Notes under the pieces: model-generated | Told to the model about the DNA's origin: nothing | Seen by the model: the letters and a program-made list of their open reading frames with translations, nothing else | Database searches by the model: none | In this document: in pieces, positions 1 to 10,180 of the stretch | Layout of the letters: each line of letters starts with the position of its first letter | Position numbering within the stretch: position 1 is the stretch's first letter | DNA from: Nymphaea colorata | Lineage: Eukaryota; Streptophyta; Magnoliopsida; Nymphaeales; Nymphaeaceae | Direction of reading: 5' to 3' | Assembly (NCBI RefSeq): GCF_008831285.2 | Contig: NC_045147.1 | Coordinates: 10,535,427-10,599,426, forward strand | DNA length: 64,000 nt | Translations under genes and position numbers: made by a program

Positions 1-1917
1 TTTTAGGCATTGTCTTTTGCTTATTAATTTCAAGGACATTACAGTATTCGATGAAAAAGTATATTCTCCTCCTCGATAAGACCTTACAACTTTGATATAT
101 CTTCCAAGTTGTCTTTCAATTTCAAATTTACATTCATTGAATTTCTCAAGTACTTCTGGCTTATACTTAATCAAATAAATATAGCCAAATCTTGAGAAGT
201 CGTCAATAAATGTCATGAAGTATCCGAAAGGTCCACAGATATCAGTATGGATTATTTCTAGTAGTTCAGTGAGTACTTTAGACGAAAATGGTTTTCTTGC
301 AATCTTTTCATATACACATGACTCGCATTTTATGAAATCATTTACGTTCATATCAAGTATTAAACTTTGTTGTGTTAGAGTTTTCATCTTTTTATGCTTA
401 TATGGTTTAATCTTTCATACCATAAGTTTGCACTCACACTCATTGTACAGTCGAAATAAGCAGATATTGAAGTATTATTCATGTCATTAAGTTTGAACAT
501 ATCATGTTCTTTTACGTATTTTCCATCGAACATGGTCTTTCCATGTTTTCCCACGATTACCTTCCCCGGAACAAAATAGACTTCAAAACTTTTCCCAGTC
601 AGTGTGATAACAGACACCAGGTTTCTCCTCATGGAGGGGACATACAAAACCTCGTTAAGAACGACACTAGTAGCCCCGCAGTCGGTATGCCCCAATGCTC
701 ATAACATCACAATATGAGTTGTTTCCCATGTAGACCTTATGAGTTCTCGGACTCAGTTCTTCCATGTGAATCACACATTCTTTTGTCACCGCGATGTGAT
801 GAGTAGCTCCTGAATCAACCCATCATCTAGTCTGATCTCCATGCAAACAAACATTCTGACACTAAACAAATGACTTCTTTGTCTGAGTCCCCTTGTGGCA
901 TCTTCCTGTTGTTATTGCCCTAACCATTGTTGTCTTTCTTATCTAAAAATTTTGTCCTGCAGTTCTTCCTAATATGTCTAGGTTTTTTGGATCTGTAGCA
1001 ATTCACTACAGTTCATTGAGATTTCTTAGTACCTGCAAAATTGTCCTTAAACTTGCCATCGTTCTGTTTTTTAAATTGTTTGGGTCTTACATTTACATGA
1101 TTACTAGTAGGTTTTTCCTCGACCATCATCAATTTTGCATTTTTTCTCTTAGTTAGGCGCTGTTGCTGAATAGCTAATAGTATAGGAAGCTTTTCTAAAG
1201 TCAGATTATCAAATTGAAGACTCAATGCAGTGACTGCCATATCCCATGAAGGTGGTATGCTGTTCAAAATGGTGCTGATCTACATGTTGTCAAATATGAC
1301 ATTCCCCATTACGGCTACATCTTTAGTCATGACCAACATCTTATTAACATGGTCCACTACACTGTTTGACTCTTTCATTTTATACGAATTGTATTCTTCT
1401 AATAGCAACTGTACGTGCATAGTAGTAGTAGTGTTGTATTTGGAGGAGATAGTATCAAACAGGACCTTGGTTGTTGGACAATCCTCAAATACCTTGATCA
1501 TGTCATCTTCCATGAAGGCTAACATGATGGTTTTAGCCATCAAGTCATCAATAGTAAATGACTCATATGCCCTTCGTTTCTCATCTGAAGGTTTATCTCC
1601 TACAATGGGGAATGGCTAGTTGATCACATAAACGAGTCTTTCCAAAGTCAAGGCCAACATAATCATACGCTTCCATGCATGAAAATTTGTCCCATTTAAT
1701 TTCTCAGGCTAATTTAGAGGCTCAAACTCTTGATGTCATTTCTAAATTAATTTCCATGACAAGTAAAGAACAATAAATAAAGAGAAAAACATCACAATGA
1801 AATACAAAAAAAAAAAAACCAACTCAAGGCATTTTTTTTAAATGCCTTGATGCATGGTGCGCACGTCCTTGAAGCGTGCACCTCATTTGGTAGAGGCGTA
1901 TGCCTCCATCTGTGGGA
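1..1917 (-). mobile_element. Ty1/copia gag-pol remnant, left arm of inverted repeat
   Basis: Minus-strand copy of the same copia element that lies in plus orientation from about 1995 on. It continues past the window's left edge. Read on the minus strand it gives a decayed gag beginning near 1738 (an early in-frame stop follows MTSRV), the gag body (1280-1543, then 1013-1267), a zinc-knuckle region near 980, a degenerate protease region, and the pre-integrase/integrase start with LWYERLNHISIKR near 384-430. In the zinc knuckle the second Cys codon reads TCC (Ser), where the right copy has TGC, so the CCHC box is broken. Frames are cut by several stops and shifts, so this is a dead copy. No LTR is visible on this side. 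Confidence 0.85.
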
Positions 1918-2157
1918 CGTTCAATGCTTGAGGCGTACGCCTCAAGGACAAGAGTGCAGCAGCGATGGTAGAGTGCAGAAGGTTGGAGGCGTACGCCTCT
2001 ACCAAATGAGGCGCACGCTTCAAGGATGTGTGCACCTCACATGCTTGCATCAAGGCGTTTAAAAAAAAAACGCCTTGAGTCGGTTTTTTTTGTATTTCAT
2101 TGTGATATTTTTTTCTTTATTTATTGTTCTTTACTTGTCATAGAAATTAATGTAGAA

Positions 2158-2939
2158 ATGACATCAAGAGTTGGAGCTTCTGATTTAGCCAAGACTGAGA
2201 AATTAAATGGAACAAATTTTCATGCATGGAAGCGTAGGATTATGTTGACCTTGACTTTGGAAAGACTCGTTTATGTGATCAACCAGCCCTTTCCCATTGC
2301 AGGAGACAAACCTTTAGATGAGAAAAGAAGGGCATATGAGTCATTTACTATTGATTGATGGCTAAACCAATCATGTTAGCCTTCATGGAAGATGACCTGA
2401 TCAGGGTATTTGAAGATTGTCCAACAACCAAGGACATGTTTGATACTATCTCCTTCAAATACAACACTACTACTACTATGCACGTACAATTGCTACTAGA
2501 AGAATATAATTCGTATAAAATGAAAGAGTCAGACAGTGTAGTGGACCATGTTAATAAGATGTTGGTCATGACTAAAGATCTAGTCGTAATGGGGAATGTC
2601 ATATTTGACAACATGTAGATCAACACCATTTTGAACAGCCTACCACCTTCATGGGATATGACAGTCACTGCCTTGAGTCTTCAATTTGATAATCTGACTT
2701 TAGAAAAGCTTCCTATACTGTTAGCTATTCAGCAACAACGCCTGACCAAGAGAAAGAATGCAGAATTGATGATAGTCTAGGAAAAACCTGCTAGTAATCA
2801 TGTGCCTGTAAGACCCAAACAATTTTAAAAACAAAATGATGGTAAGTTTAAGGACAATTTTGTAGGTACTAAGAAATCTCAATGAACTATAGTAAATTGC
2901 TACAGATGCAAAAAACCTAGACATATTAGGAAGAACTGC
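2158..2939 (+). pseudogene. copia gag remnant with CCHC zinc knuckle
   Basis: The reading frame starts at ATG 2158 (MTSRVGASDLAKTEKLNGTN, typical of copia gag: find-the-template then W/LKRRIML). It stops at 2356-2358, where the next frame takes over (2358-2618; body motif FEDCPTTKDMFDTISFKYN). Another stop follows, and then the remainder. The CCHC knuckle at 2898-2939 reads C-YR-C-KKPR-H-IRKN-C and is intact, unlike in the left copy. Gag would form the virus-like particle and package element RNA. At least two frame disruptions make this a pseudogene. Confidence 0.85.
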
Positions 2940-3035
2940 AAGACAAAATTCCTAGATAAGAATGACAACAATGGTCAGGGCAATAGCAACAAGAAGAAGC
3001 CACAAGGGGACTCAAACAGAGAAGTCAACTGTTTA

Positions 3036-5468
3036 GTGTCAAAATGCTTGTTTGCAGATGAAAATCAGACTGGATGGTGGGTTGATTCAGGAGCTACTCA
3101 TCACATCGCAAAGACAAAAGAATGTGTGATTCACATGGAAGAACCGAGTCCGAGAACTCATAAGGTCTACATGGGAAACAACTCATATTGTGATGTTATG
3201 AGCATTGGGGCATACCGACTGCAGGGGTACTAGTGTCGTTCTTAACGAGGTTTTGTATGTCCCCTCCATGAGGAAGAACTTGGTGTCTGTTCTCACACTG
3301 ATTGGGAAAAGTTTTGAGTCTGTTTTGTTTCGGGGAAGGTAACCATGGGAAAACATGGAATGACCATGTTCGATGGAAATAACGTAAAAGAACATGGTAT
3401 GTTCAAACTTAATGACATGAATAATACTTCAATATCTGCTTATTTCGACTGTGCAATGAGTGCGAGTGAAAACTTATGGTATGAAAGATTAAGCCATATA
3501 AGTATAAAAAAATATGAAAACTCTAGCACAACAAGGTTTAATACCTGACATAAACGTAAATGATTTCACAAAATGCGAGTCATGTGTGTATGAAAAGATG
3601 GCAAGGAAACCATTTCCGTCTAAAGTAATTCGGCTCACTGAACTATTAGAAATAATCCATACTGATATTTGTGGACCTTTCATAGTCCAAACTCATAGTG
3701 GCAAGTATACTTCATGACATTTATTGACGTCTTCTCAAGATTTGGCTATATTTATTTGATTAAGTATAAGCCAGAAGTACTGAGAAATTCAATGAATGTA
3801 AATTTGAAATTGAAAGACAACTTGGAATATATATCAAAGTTGTAAGGTCTGATCGATGAGGAGAATACACTTCTATTGAATTCTTCGAATACTATAATGA
3901 CCTTGAAATAATAGGCAAAAGACAATGCCTAGAACACCACAACAGAATGGTGTGACTGATAGGTGTATCAGAACCCTCTTGAACATGGTGAGATCCATGT
4001 TGGCATGTGCATAATTACCAAAAGTATTTTGGGTTGTAGCTGTGTTAACAACTATGTATACAATAAATCGAGTGTCCTACAAAGCAGTTTCAACCACTCC
4101 TTATAAGAGATGGACTGGTGTAAAACCATATTTAAGACATCAGAGGAGGTAGGAATCTATAGCACACGTGAAAATTCTAAATCCAAAAATGGGTAAACTA
4201 AATAACATATCAGTAAGATGTGTGTTTATTGGATTCCCAAAAGGATCTAAGAGCTACAGATTATATCATTCGACTATAGGACTTATTGAAAGCAGAGATG
4301 TAGAGTTCTTAGAAGAACTCAATAACAAAGATATTGATCCAGTTAAAGATCAAAATGATATACTGGATGATTTGATTTATTCAGAAGAACAGTTTGGTAA
4401 TGAACTGACTAGAGATCAGTTTGGTAATGAACCAACTGAGCAGAAATGGTCTGAGGAACAGTCTGGTAATGAACCGACTGAAGATCAGTTAGGTAATGAA
4501 CCAACTGAGTCGCGTACCTCATCATCTCAGACGTTATCAAGCCATAAAAGACCTACAGCTCCTCCTTCATATTTAAATGATTATTATATATATCTTGTAG
4601 ATGAGTTATGCTATTTAGCAGATATTAATGAAATGTCTGACAATCTAACATATGACGAAGCTATAAACTTGCATGAATCGTCAGATTGGGTAAATGCTAT
4701 GGATGAAGAAATTGAATTCATAGAAAAGAATAAAGTATAGGGATTAGTAGATCTTCCTAATGATAGAAAACTCCTTGGGTGCAAATGAGTGCTAAGGAAG
4801 AAGTATAAAGCTGACAGATCAGTCGAGAAATTCAAAGCTAGACTGGTGGTGAAAGGTTTTTCTCAAAATGAATGAATTGATTACTCAGAAACCTATTCGC
4901 TGGTTGCAAAGTTTGCGGCAATTAGAATAATTTTGGCTATCTTTGCATTCTATGACTTGGATATTTGTCAGATGGATGTGAAAACTGTTTTCCTGAATGA
5001 TGAGTTGAAAGAAACCATATATATGACTCAACCACAAGGGTATATCATCAAAGGAAAAGAAAACAAAATATACAAGCTGAATAAATCATTGTACGGATTG
5101 AAGCAGTCGCCTAGACAATAGTATTTTGCTTTTTATAAAGCTATTACAAAGCTTGAGTTAGTTGCAAACCAACTGGACCATTGTGTATATGTCTAGAAAA
5201 TTGGGAGCCTTTTCTGTATCCTATCATTATATGTTGATGACATTTTATTAACAAAAAATGATAATGATATGATATTCAAAACAAAGACTTGGCTAAACAA
5301 AAACTTCAAAATGAAGGACTTGGGTGAAGCATCCTATATATTAGGAATAAAGATCACTCGAGATAGAAACTCAAGAATTCTGAGTTTAAGCTAAGAACAA
5401 TATATTGATTATATCTTGAATAAATTTTGTATGCTAGACTACAAACCTATTGGGACTCCTATAGCTAA
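3036..5468 (+). pseudogene. copia pol remnant: protease, integrase, N-terminal RT
   Basis: Broken polyprotein. Protease: WWVDSGATHHIA at about 3075-3110, with the catalytic D-S-G. Pre-integrase: LWYERLSHISIKK near 3475-3510. Integrase core: HTDICGPF (first acidic residue) near 3660, then the second Asp region (VVRSD-like, with a stop) near 3840-3860. The integrase C-terminal part and linker lie at 4168-4740, with an acidic spacer that repeats (F/SGNEP/LT) about four times at 4390-4510. RT: MDVKTVFLNDELKETIYMTQ near 4975-5030, YGLKQSPRQ at 5093-5120, and the YVDD active site near 5230-5241. The RT frame runs to PIAK at 5468 and is then cut by an insertion. Numerous stops (for example 4738, 5119, 5391). 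Confidence 0.85.
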
Positions 5469-5841
5469 GGGCCCGTTTGATGGCATGAAAATATCTTGTA
5501 GCGGAGGAGAAAAAATTCAAACTTTTAAAATTTTTCTCATTCCATCAAACATGGAATTAAATTTTTTACCGTTAAACACGTCTCCAGAAATTTTTTTCCA
5601 GAAATATGTTTCCATTGTGAGAGGTGGAAACATATTTTCAGGTCTATTTTTTTGCCCGTTAGGGCACCCGCGCATCGCCTCCCTCTCCTTCCTGCCATAG
5701 GCCCGCAACTGCCTCCCTCCTGCTTGCTGCTCGTCATCACTCTCCTGCTCCCCTCGTTGTCTCTCTCGCCCTCTCTCCTGCTCCCCTCGTCTCTCTCTCG
5801 CCCTCTCACTCTCCTGCTCCCCTCATCGTCTCAGTCGCCCT

Positions 5842-6127
5842 TGCTGAAGATGAGGAGTTTGTCGTCGTTGACATCGATCCCCATCCTGTGGAGAACTGCA
5901 TCACCCACATCCTCTCCCTGAAGACGCCGAGAGACGTATGTCAGTCATCGGCCATCTCATCCAGCTTACTTTTAGCTGCTTCCTCAGGCTACGTCTGGTA
6001 GAGGATGTTGCCACCGGACATCCACCAACTGCTCTCTCGGATCAATCGTCCCATCCATTTCTCCTCCAATAAAGAGTTGTTCTTCGGCCTCTGTTCCTCC
6101 CCTCTAATCATAGACTCTGATCGAAAG
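5842..6127 (+). pseudogene. Captured F-box/PP2-B gene fragment (first exon, stop-containing)
   Basis: The frame starting at 5842 reads AEDEEFVVVDIDPHPVENCI, then an F-box-like run (THILSLKTPRDVCQSSAISS), LLLAASSGYVW, a TAG stop at the next codon, RMLPPDIHQLLSRINRP, IHFSSNKELFFGLCSSPLII and DSDRK. This matches the N-terminal F-box plus linker of plant PHLOEM PROTEIN 2-B-type F-box proteins, where W-E-R-(M/F)-LP is conserved, so the TAG probably replaces a Glu codon. The segment ends at a good splice donor (AAAG|GTGTGT, 6127/6128), as at the family's first exon-intron border. It lies wholly inside the TIR element, so it was probably acquired from a host gene. PP2-B F-box proteins act in SCF ubiquitin ligases; this piece cannot. 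Confidence 0.8.
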
Positions 6128-6909
6128 GTGTGTCTTTCTCTCTTTTTAGACTGCATCTATCAATTTGGGTAATATTTTTAAATCATTTGTGTCGTCTGAA
6201 ATTTTTGCCAAAATTTGTGGTGGCATAAGCTTAATCTTTGATTCTTTTATTTAATCATCTGTGTTGTTTAAATAATATAAGCGGTTGAAATGGAAGAGAT
6301 GAAAAAACTTGAGCATGTTTCTTTTTGGGGTTATGTGTCTTCGGTTTCAAGTTCCCCACATTTTTTTTCATTTTAGTGGTAGCTCTGCTAAATTGCTAAC
6401 GAGAATTGATAAAAATGGAGACATATTGGAATGTATATTCCCTCGGGTGAACGGGAATTGGAACCAAAGATTCCTATTATTTTTGCCTTCTGTTTCACTT
6501 CTAACCAATTTTATTCAAAGAGTCAACTTGTATGAACGTCACATGGATCCTTCTTTGATTGATGACAATGTTGATGCTGAAACGAATGGGGATTGAAATT
6601 TGCTAAAACTTTACTATGCATTTAGATGGAAACCATATTTCTACTACTTTACTGCTTAGTCATATGTGAATCTTGTAATTCAATTAGCTATTCTACTGAG
6701 CGAACAAGACAAACGAGAGGAGCCACTTTTTTTTGCATGTGCACCTTGCGACATAGCATAAGGCAAATTCCTCTACTTTAGTTTGCTATAGCTGGTTGCT
6801 TTTTCTTCATAGAATGCATCTTCACAACCTAAAATTTCCATCCCAATATCAAATTTCAGAATTTAAACCATGATCAGAACATTTCCAGTGGACATAATGC
6901 ACTTTAATT

Positions 6910-7155
6910 ATGTGTATTGTATCTTTGTTGGTTTATTTCGTTGGTTATACTGATTGTGGAATATCTGCTTATTTTGGTTATGTTAGCAAAGAGGACATCC
7001 ATAGCTCAAGGGTTAAATATATGTTTCGGAAAGGGAGGCCGTATATTTGGATACCAGAGGGTGACCTGCACAATGTGGTAAAGTTTACAAACTTCTCTGT
7101 ATCTTGTCATGCTGTTATTGAGTTTTTTTTTTTAATTTCTATAGTTGCAAAGTAG
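6910..7155 (+). other. Possible captured exon inside the TIR element, unidentified
   Basis: Open frame of 81 codons. The middle stretch (KEDIHSSRVKYMFRKGRPYI then WIPEGDLHNVVK) looks like real protein: charged and structured, with low-bias codons. It is followed by a pyrimidine-rich intron-like tract, and a donor-like GTAAAG lies at about 7078. A second coding-looking piece at 7331-7402 (RYFTRAEFAAQGVTCQLYKE) ends at GGGTAAGTA, a good donor. I do not recognise the family. The simplest reading is that more than one exon of a host gene was carried by the element; they could also belong to a decayed transposon protein. Confidence 0.4.
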
Positions 7156-8763
7156 GGAACAATAGTGAAAGGACATTAGAGTTGCCTGTTAATGCTGGTA
7201 CATTGGACACATTGAACATGGTAATTTTGAGAAGTTTCTCCTTGGACACGCACAAGCAAGTCATTGCATTGACTGGAAATGCTGCATAATGATTTTACTC
7301 ATGTCTAAATACCTCTGAGCACAATTGGTGAGACAAGATACTTCACTAGAGCTGAATTTGCTGCCCAAGGAGTAACTTGCCAGTTGTACAAGGAAATTTT
7401 GGGTAAGTACCTTCGCTGCCAGTTGTTTTCAACTACACCTTCTTTACTGACGTTAATTATTGTTTCTAGTTATGAGTAAGCACAGATACCTGATTAGAAC
7501 ATCTTGAATCGAAAGCCAACTGGCAACTCTGAATTCTAAAAAGGCAAGAAATTTCCACAGCATGTTGAGAATGCACAAGTGATGCCTAGACTTGCTGAAA
7601 TTGCATAAGAGCTGCCAAAACCTCATAAGTTGCAGTTCATATTTATGTGAATATAATTTGTGTTTTTACTTCCAAATTCTATTTGTGTGAATATAATTGA
7701 AGCTTTACTTCCAAATTTTGAAATTGCACTTTCGTTTTGACTATAAACAAGTGCAATTGGTGAGGAACATGTCCACTAGCTGGTTGCTCATTGATATTGT
7801 TTGAAATGCGTTACAAGGTCATATTTTTCTTTCGATTATTGTTAAAATCCTATAGGTTTGGCGTCAACTGTTACCAAGATCCTTTTATTTGTATTGGGAT
7901 CAAAACCGATTACTACTAAAAAATGCATGTTATGGAGGTAGTGAGTTTGCATCATTACTTTTACTTCTCCTCCATTGTTTCTCAAAGCCTGTTTTGTTGG
8001 ACTTCTGTTTTTGCCGGTCTTTGACATGTTTTTCTCTTCATTCTGCAGTTTCCTGGGATTCGTAGGCTGGTAGAATGATGCCCATTGATTCTGTTGCCCT
8101 AGAAACGACCATGGTTCCTTGGATCAGATAACTCATACTTTGGCTTGTAAACTGTACATAATCAGAGAATCAAAGGGGACGATTCCCTGCCAAGTTGTTT
8201 GAGTTGTTTATGTGATGTAGAATATGTGTGGCTCTGTCTGTCTGAACAAAAATTTTGTATTTGACAATAACAACAAAATCTTTGAATGCAGACAGTTTCA
8301 CTCTGTTATTTGGTTTTCTGCTTTTTGCATATAAATGTGTCTTGGGACTTGAGATCATGGATGCATGCCTAATGCTATGGGTATATTACTATATGTGGAT
8401 AGTTGATGGGATTAAAGAAGCCAATGTGCATTAGAAAAGAGGCAGGAGAAATGAGTGTGTTTTAGACTGGAAGGTGAGTCCCTTTGTAATGGACAACAGT
8501 ATTTTATCCAAAAGAAATTTTTTTTTGGAAATCTAGAAATATGTTTCCTTATTATCAAACTAAAAAATAGTTTTATGGAAATCTGGAAATATATTTCTTT
8601 TTCATCAAACTAAGAAATATATTTATGGAAATATATTTCTCTGTTATCATACACACATCAAAATGAGAATCAGAAAGATTTTTCTCATTTCTTTTTTTCA
8701 GAAAATATATTTTCAGAAATATATTTCCAATTCCAGATTTTCAGGCCATGAAATGGCCCCTAA

Positions 8764-9478
8764 AAGAGCAAATTTGAGCAGGAATGATTGTCTTGGTGAA
8801 GGACAACAGAAATTAAATGTTCCATATGCGCAAGCTGTCGGCAGTCTGATGTATTTAATGTTTTGCACCGTACCACATAAGCTTTCCTATCGGTCTGTTG
8901 AGTCATTATCAAAGTAATCCTGATTGGTCTCGCTGACAAGCAGTTAAAAGAATCTTCTGATACATTAAATGAATGAAATGACTGAAATTGTCCTATCAAG
9001 CAGATAAACTAATTGGTTATTTCGACACAGATTTTGTCGGATGCAAAGACGACAATAAATCAACTTTGGTGTATGTTTTCCTTTTTGGAGGTGGAGCAGT
9101 AGCCTGGTCCTGTAAGAAACAGACTGTGTTGCTCAACACACTCAAGAAGCAGAGTATGTAGCATGTAATGTTGCAACTACTTTTGTTGTCTGGATAAATC
9201 GGTTCTTGAAAAACTTGAAATTAGATCTTGATCATGAACCAGTTCAACTATATTGTGATAATCAAATACCAATATCTCTTGTAAAGAATGGAGCTGTTAA
9301 CTCAAAAAGTAAACATATAATGGTGAAATATCATTATGTTCATGAAATGATAGAGAAAAATGAAATTTCGGTTGATTATCTGCCTACCAATGACATGGTA
9401 ACTGGTCCCTTAAGTAAGAGAATATCTGAAGACTTGTTTTCAAAACATATAACACATATGGGGCTAAGATATATTTGA
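8764..9478 (+). pseudogene. copia pol remnant: C-terminal RT and RNase H
   Basis: Continuation of the RT frame after the inserted element: RANLSRNDC, then VPYAQAVGSLMYLM near 8821-8860, degenerate copies of the RPD motif, and the RNase H stretch. The last open part (9206-9478) shows LYCDNQIPISLVKN (the DN pair of copia RNase H), HIMVKYHYVHEMIEK and DYLPTNDMVTGPLSKRIS, and ends at a natural TGA. Spacing from here to the purine tract and LTR (about 130 bases) is normal for copia. Frame breaks upstream make it inactive. Confidence 0.85.
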
Positions 9479-9617
9479 AAGGCTGCAAAAGAAAACAAAA
9501 ACATTGAATGGAAAACTTTGTTGTAAGTCTGGAATGAAATTTAAGTTACGATGAAAAATCCAACTATGGAAAACTCACGTATAGTAGAATCTAGCGGTCT
9601 CATGGCCAAGTGGGAGA

Positions 9618-10019
9618 TGTTGGAGGGTGGTCATTGAGTCATATCCTAATATCTCGTAACTGCAGGGTAGTTACGAGATTAATCAGGAAGTCTTATCTCT
9701 ATCAGGCTTTTTCCCTAAAATCTCTCCCCTAACTACCCACTGGGCTTGGAGAAACCTAAGGAGCTGGTTATTTAAGCCCAACATCTCTTTGTTTTAGGGT
9801 TTATTGAAAATTCTATTTACCCTGAAGAGCTCCTTAGAAGGAAACCCATGATTCAAAAACTTCAGCTCTTCTTCTCCTCCTCCTTCTTCTTCTTCTTTTT
9901 GCTTTATTGTTTTAACAGGGGACTGTCGCTGCTTCATCACTTGAACTCCAGACCCGCTGGTGAACTTACTGCACATATGATGACTTGCAACTTCCACTGC
10001 CACTTCAATTGCTCCAACA
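9618..10019 (+). repeat. 402-bp copia LTR with perfect 8-bp terminal inverted repeat
   Basis: Begins TGTTGGAG and ends CTCCAACA, a perfect inverted pair, directly after the purine tract AAGTGGGAGA. A strong hairpin lies at 9651-9679 (ATCTCGTAACT / AGTTACGAGAT with a 7-base loop). The LTR is the 3' LTR of the copia copy to its left. It is also directly followed by a primer binding site (10021-10032), so it doubles as the 5' LTR of a second, now lost, element. Confidence 0.9.
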
Positions 10020-10020
10020 G

Positions 10021-10032
10021 TGGTATCAGAGC
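10021..10032 (+). other. Primer binding site, initiator-Met tRNA type
   Basis: TGGTATCAGAGC, one base after the LTR end. This is the classic plant copia primer binding site, complementary to the 3' end of initiator methionine tRNA. It should follow a 5' LTR, yet no gag-pol follows here. It marks the start of a truncated or recombined second element. Confidence 0.9.
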
Positions 10033-10098
10033 CTTCCTTGTCGAATTCCAGTAAATGAAATTCGATCTTGATCTTTGTGGTGCCTATGAAGATCATAC

Positions 10099-10178
10099 TA
10101 CCTGCGTGAGCATGCTAGTCACCTGTGTATCATGATGTTTTAATGTACCTGCGTGAGGATGCTAGTCGCTTGTGTATC
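10099..10178 (+). repeat. Short direct repeat pair
   Basis: Two 33-base copies (10099-10131 and 10146-10178) of TACCTGCGTGAGSATGCTAG followed by a TCRCYTGTGTATC-like tail, 47 bases apart start to start. They lie in what was probably the untranslated leader behind the primer binding site. Confidence 0.7.
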
Positions 10179-10180
10179 TT

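Larger units (their letters stand above)
1..3925. repeat. Very long head-to-head inverted repeat of copia sequence
   Basis: Positions 1-1917 are the reverse complement, with scattered mismatches and small indels, of about 1995-3925. Anchors: the first ~40 bases pair with 3890-3925; the gag start near 1738 (minus) pairs with 2158 (plus); the A/T runs near 1806-1850 pair with 2058-2096. Only about 75 bases (1918-1993) separate the arms. The junction is rich in a 14-base palindrome, GAGGCGTACGCCTC, at 1893-1906 (one mismatch), 1930-1943 and 1986-1999. A transcript across it could fold into a hairpin of more than 1.9 kb per arm. That folding potential is inferred from the sequence; expression is not known. 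Confidence 0.9.
5469..8760. mobile_element. PIF/Harbinger-like TIR element (3292 bp) inside copia RT
   Basis: Bounded by imperfect terminal inverted repeats: the left end starts GGGCCCGTTTGATGGCATGA; the right end, read inward on the minus strand, starts GGGGCCATTTCATGGCCTGA. It is flanked on both sides by TAA (5466-5468 and 8761-8763). Removing one TAA plus the element restores the copia frame exactly: codons for PIAK join codons for RANLSRNDC. Three-base TWA duplications and GGGCC-type ends are typical of PIF/Harbinger. I see no transposase ORF, so it is probably non-autonomous. Both ends have AT-rich subterminal repeats; copies of GGAAATATATTTCT-like sequence fill 8510-8725. It carries a gene fragment at 5842-6127 and possible exons near 6960-7400. 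Confidence 0.85.
2100..10019 (+). mobile_element. Degenerate Ty1/copia retrotransposon, right copy with 3' LTR
   Basis: Copia order is readable: gag (2158-2939), protease, integrase, reverse transcriptase, RNase H (ending 9478), a purine tract (AAGTGGGAGA, 9609-9617) and a 3' LTR at 9618-10019. A separate TIR element (5469-8760) sits inside the RT region. No 5' LTR is found; the 5' end runs straight into the inverted-repeat junction at about 2000. Stops and frameshifts occur throughout, so the element is non-functional. Domain order PR-IN-RT-RH places it in Ty1/copia rather than gypsy. Confidence 0.88.

Noticed and set aside
384-704. Open frames on both strands at the left edge
   Set aside because: They are pieces of the decayed copia pol (minus) or its complement, not separate genes.
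5517-5921. Arg/Glu- or Ser/Pro-rich frames over the CT-rich tract
   Set aside because: Low-complexity translation of (CCCTCT)-type sequence inside the TIR element, open in several frames; the real protein match is in the frame at 5842-6127.
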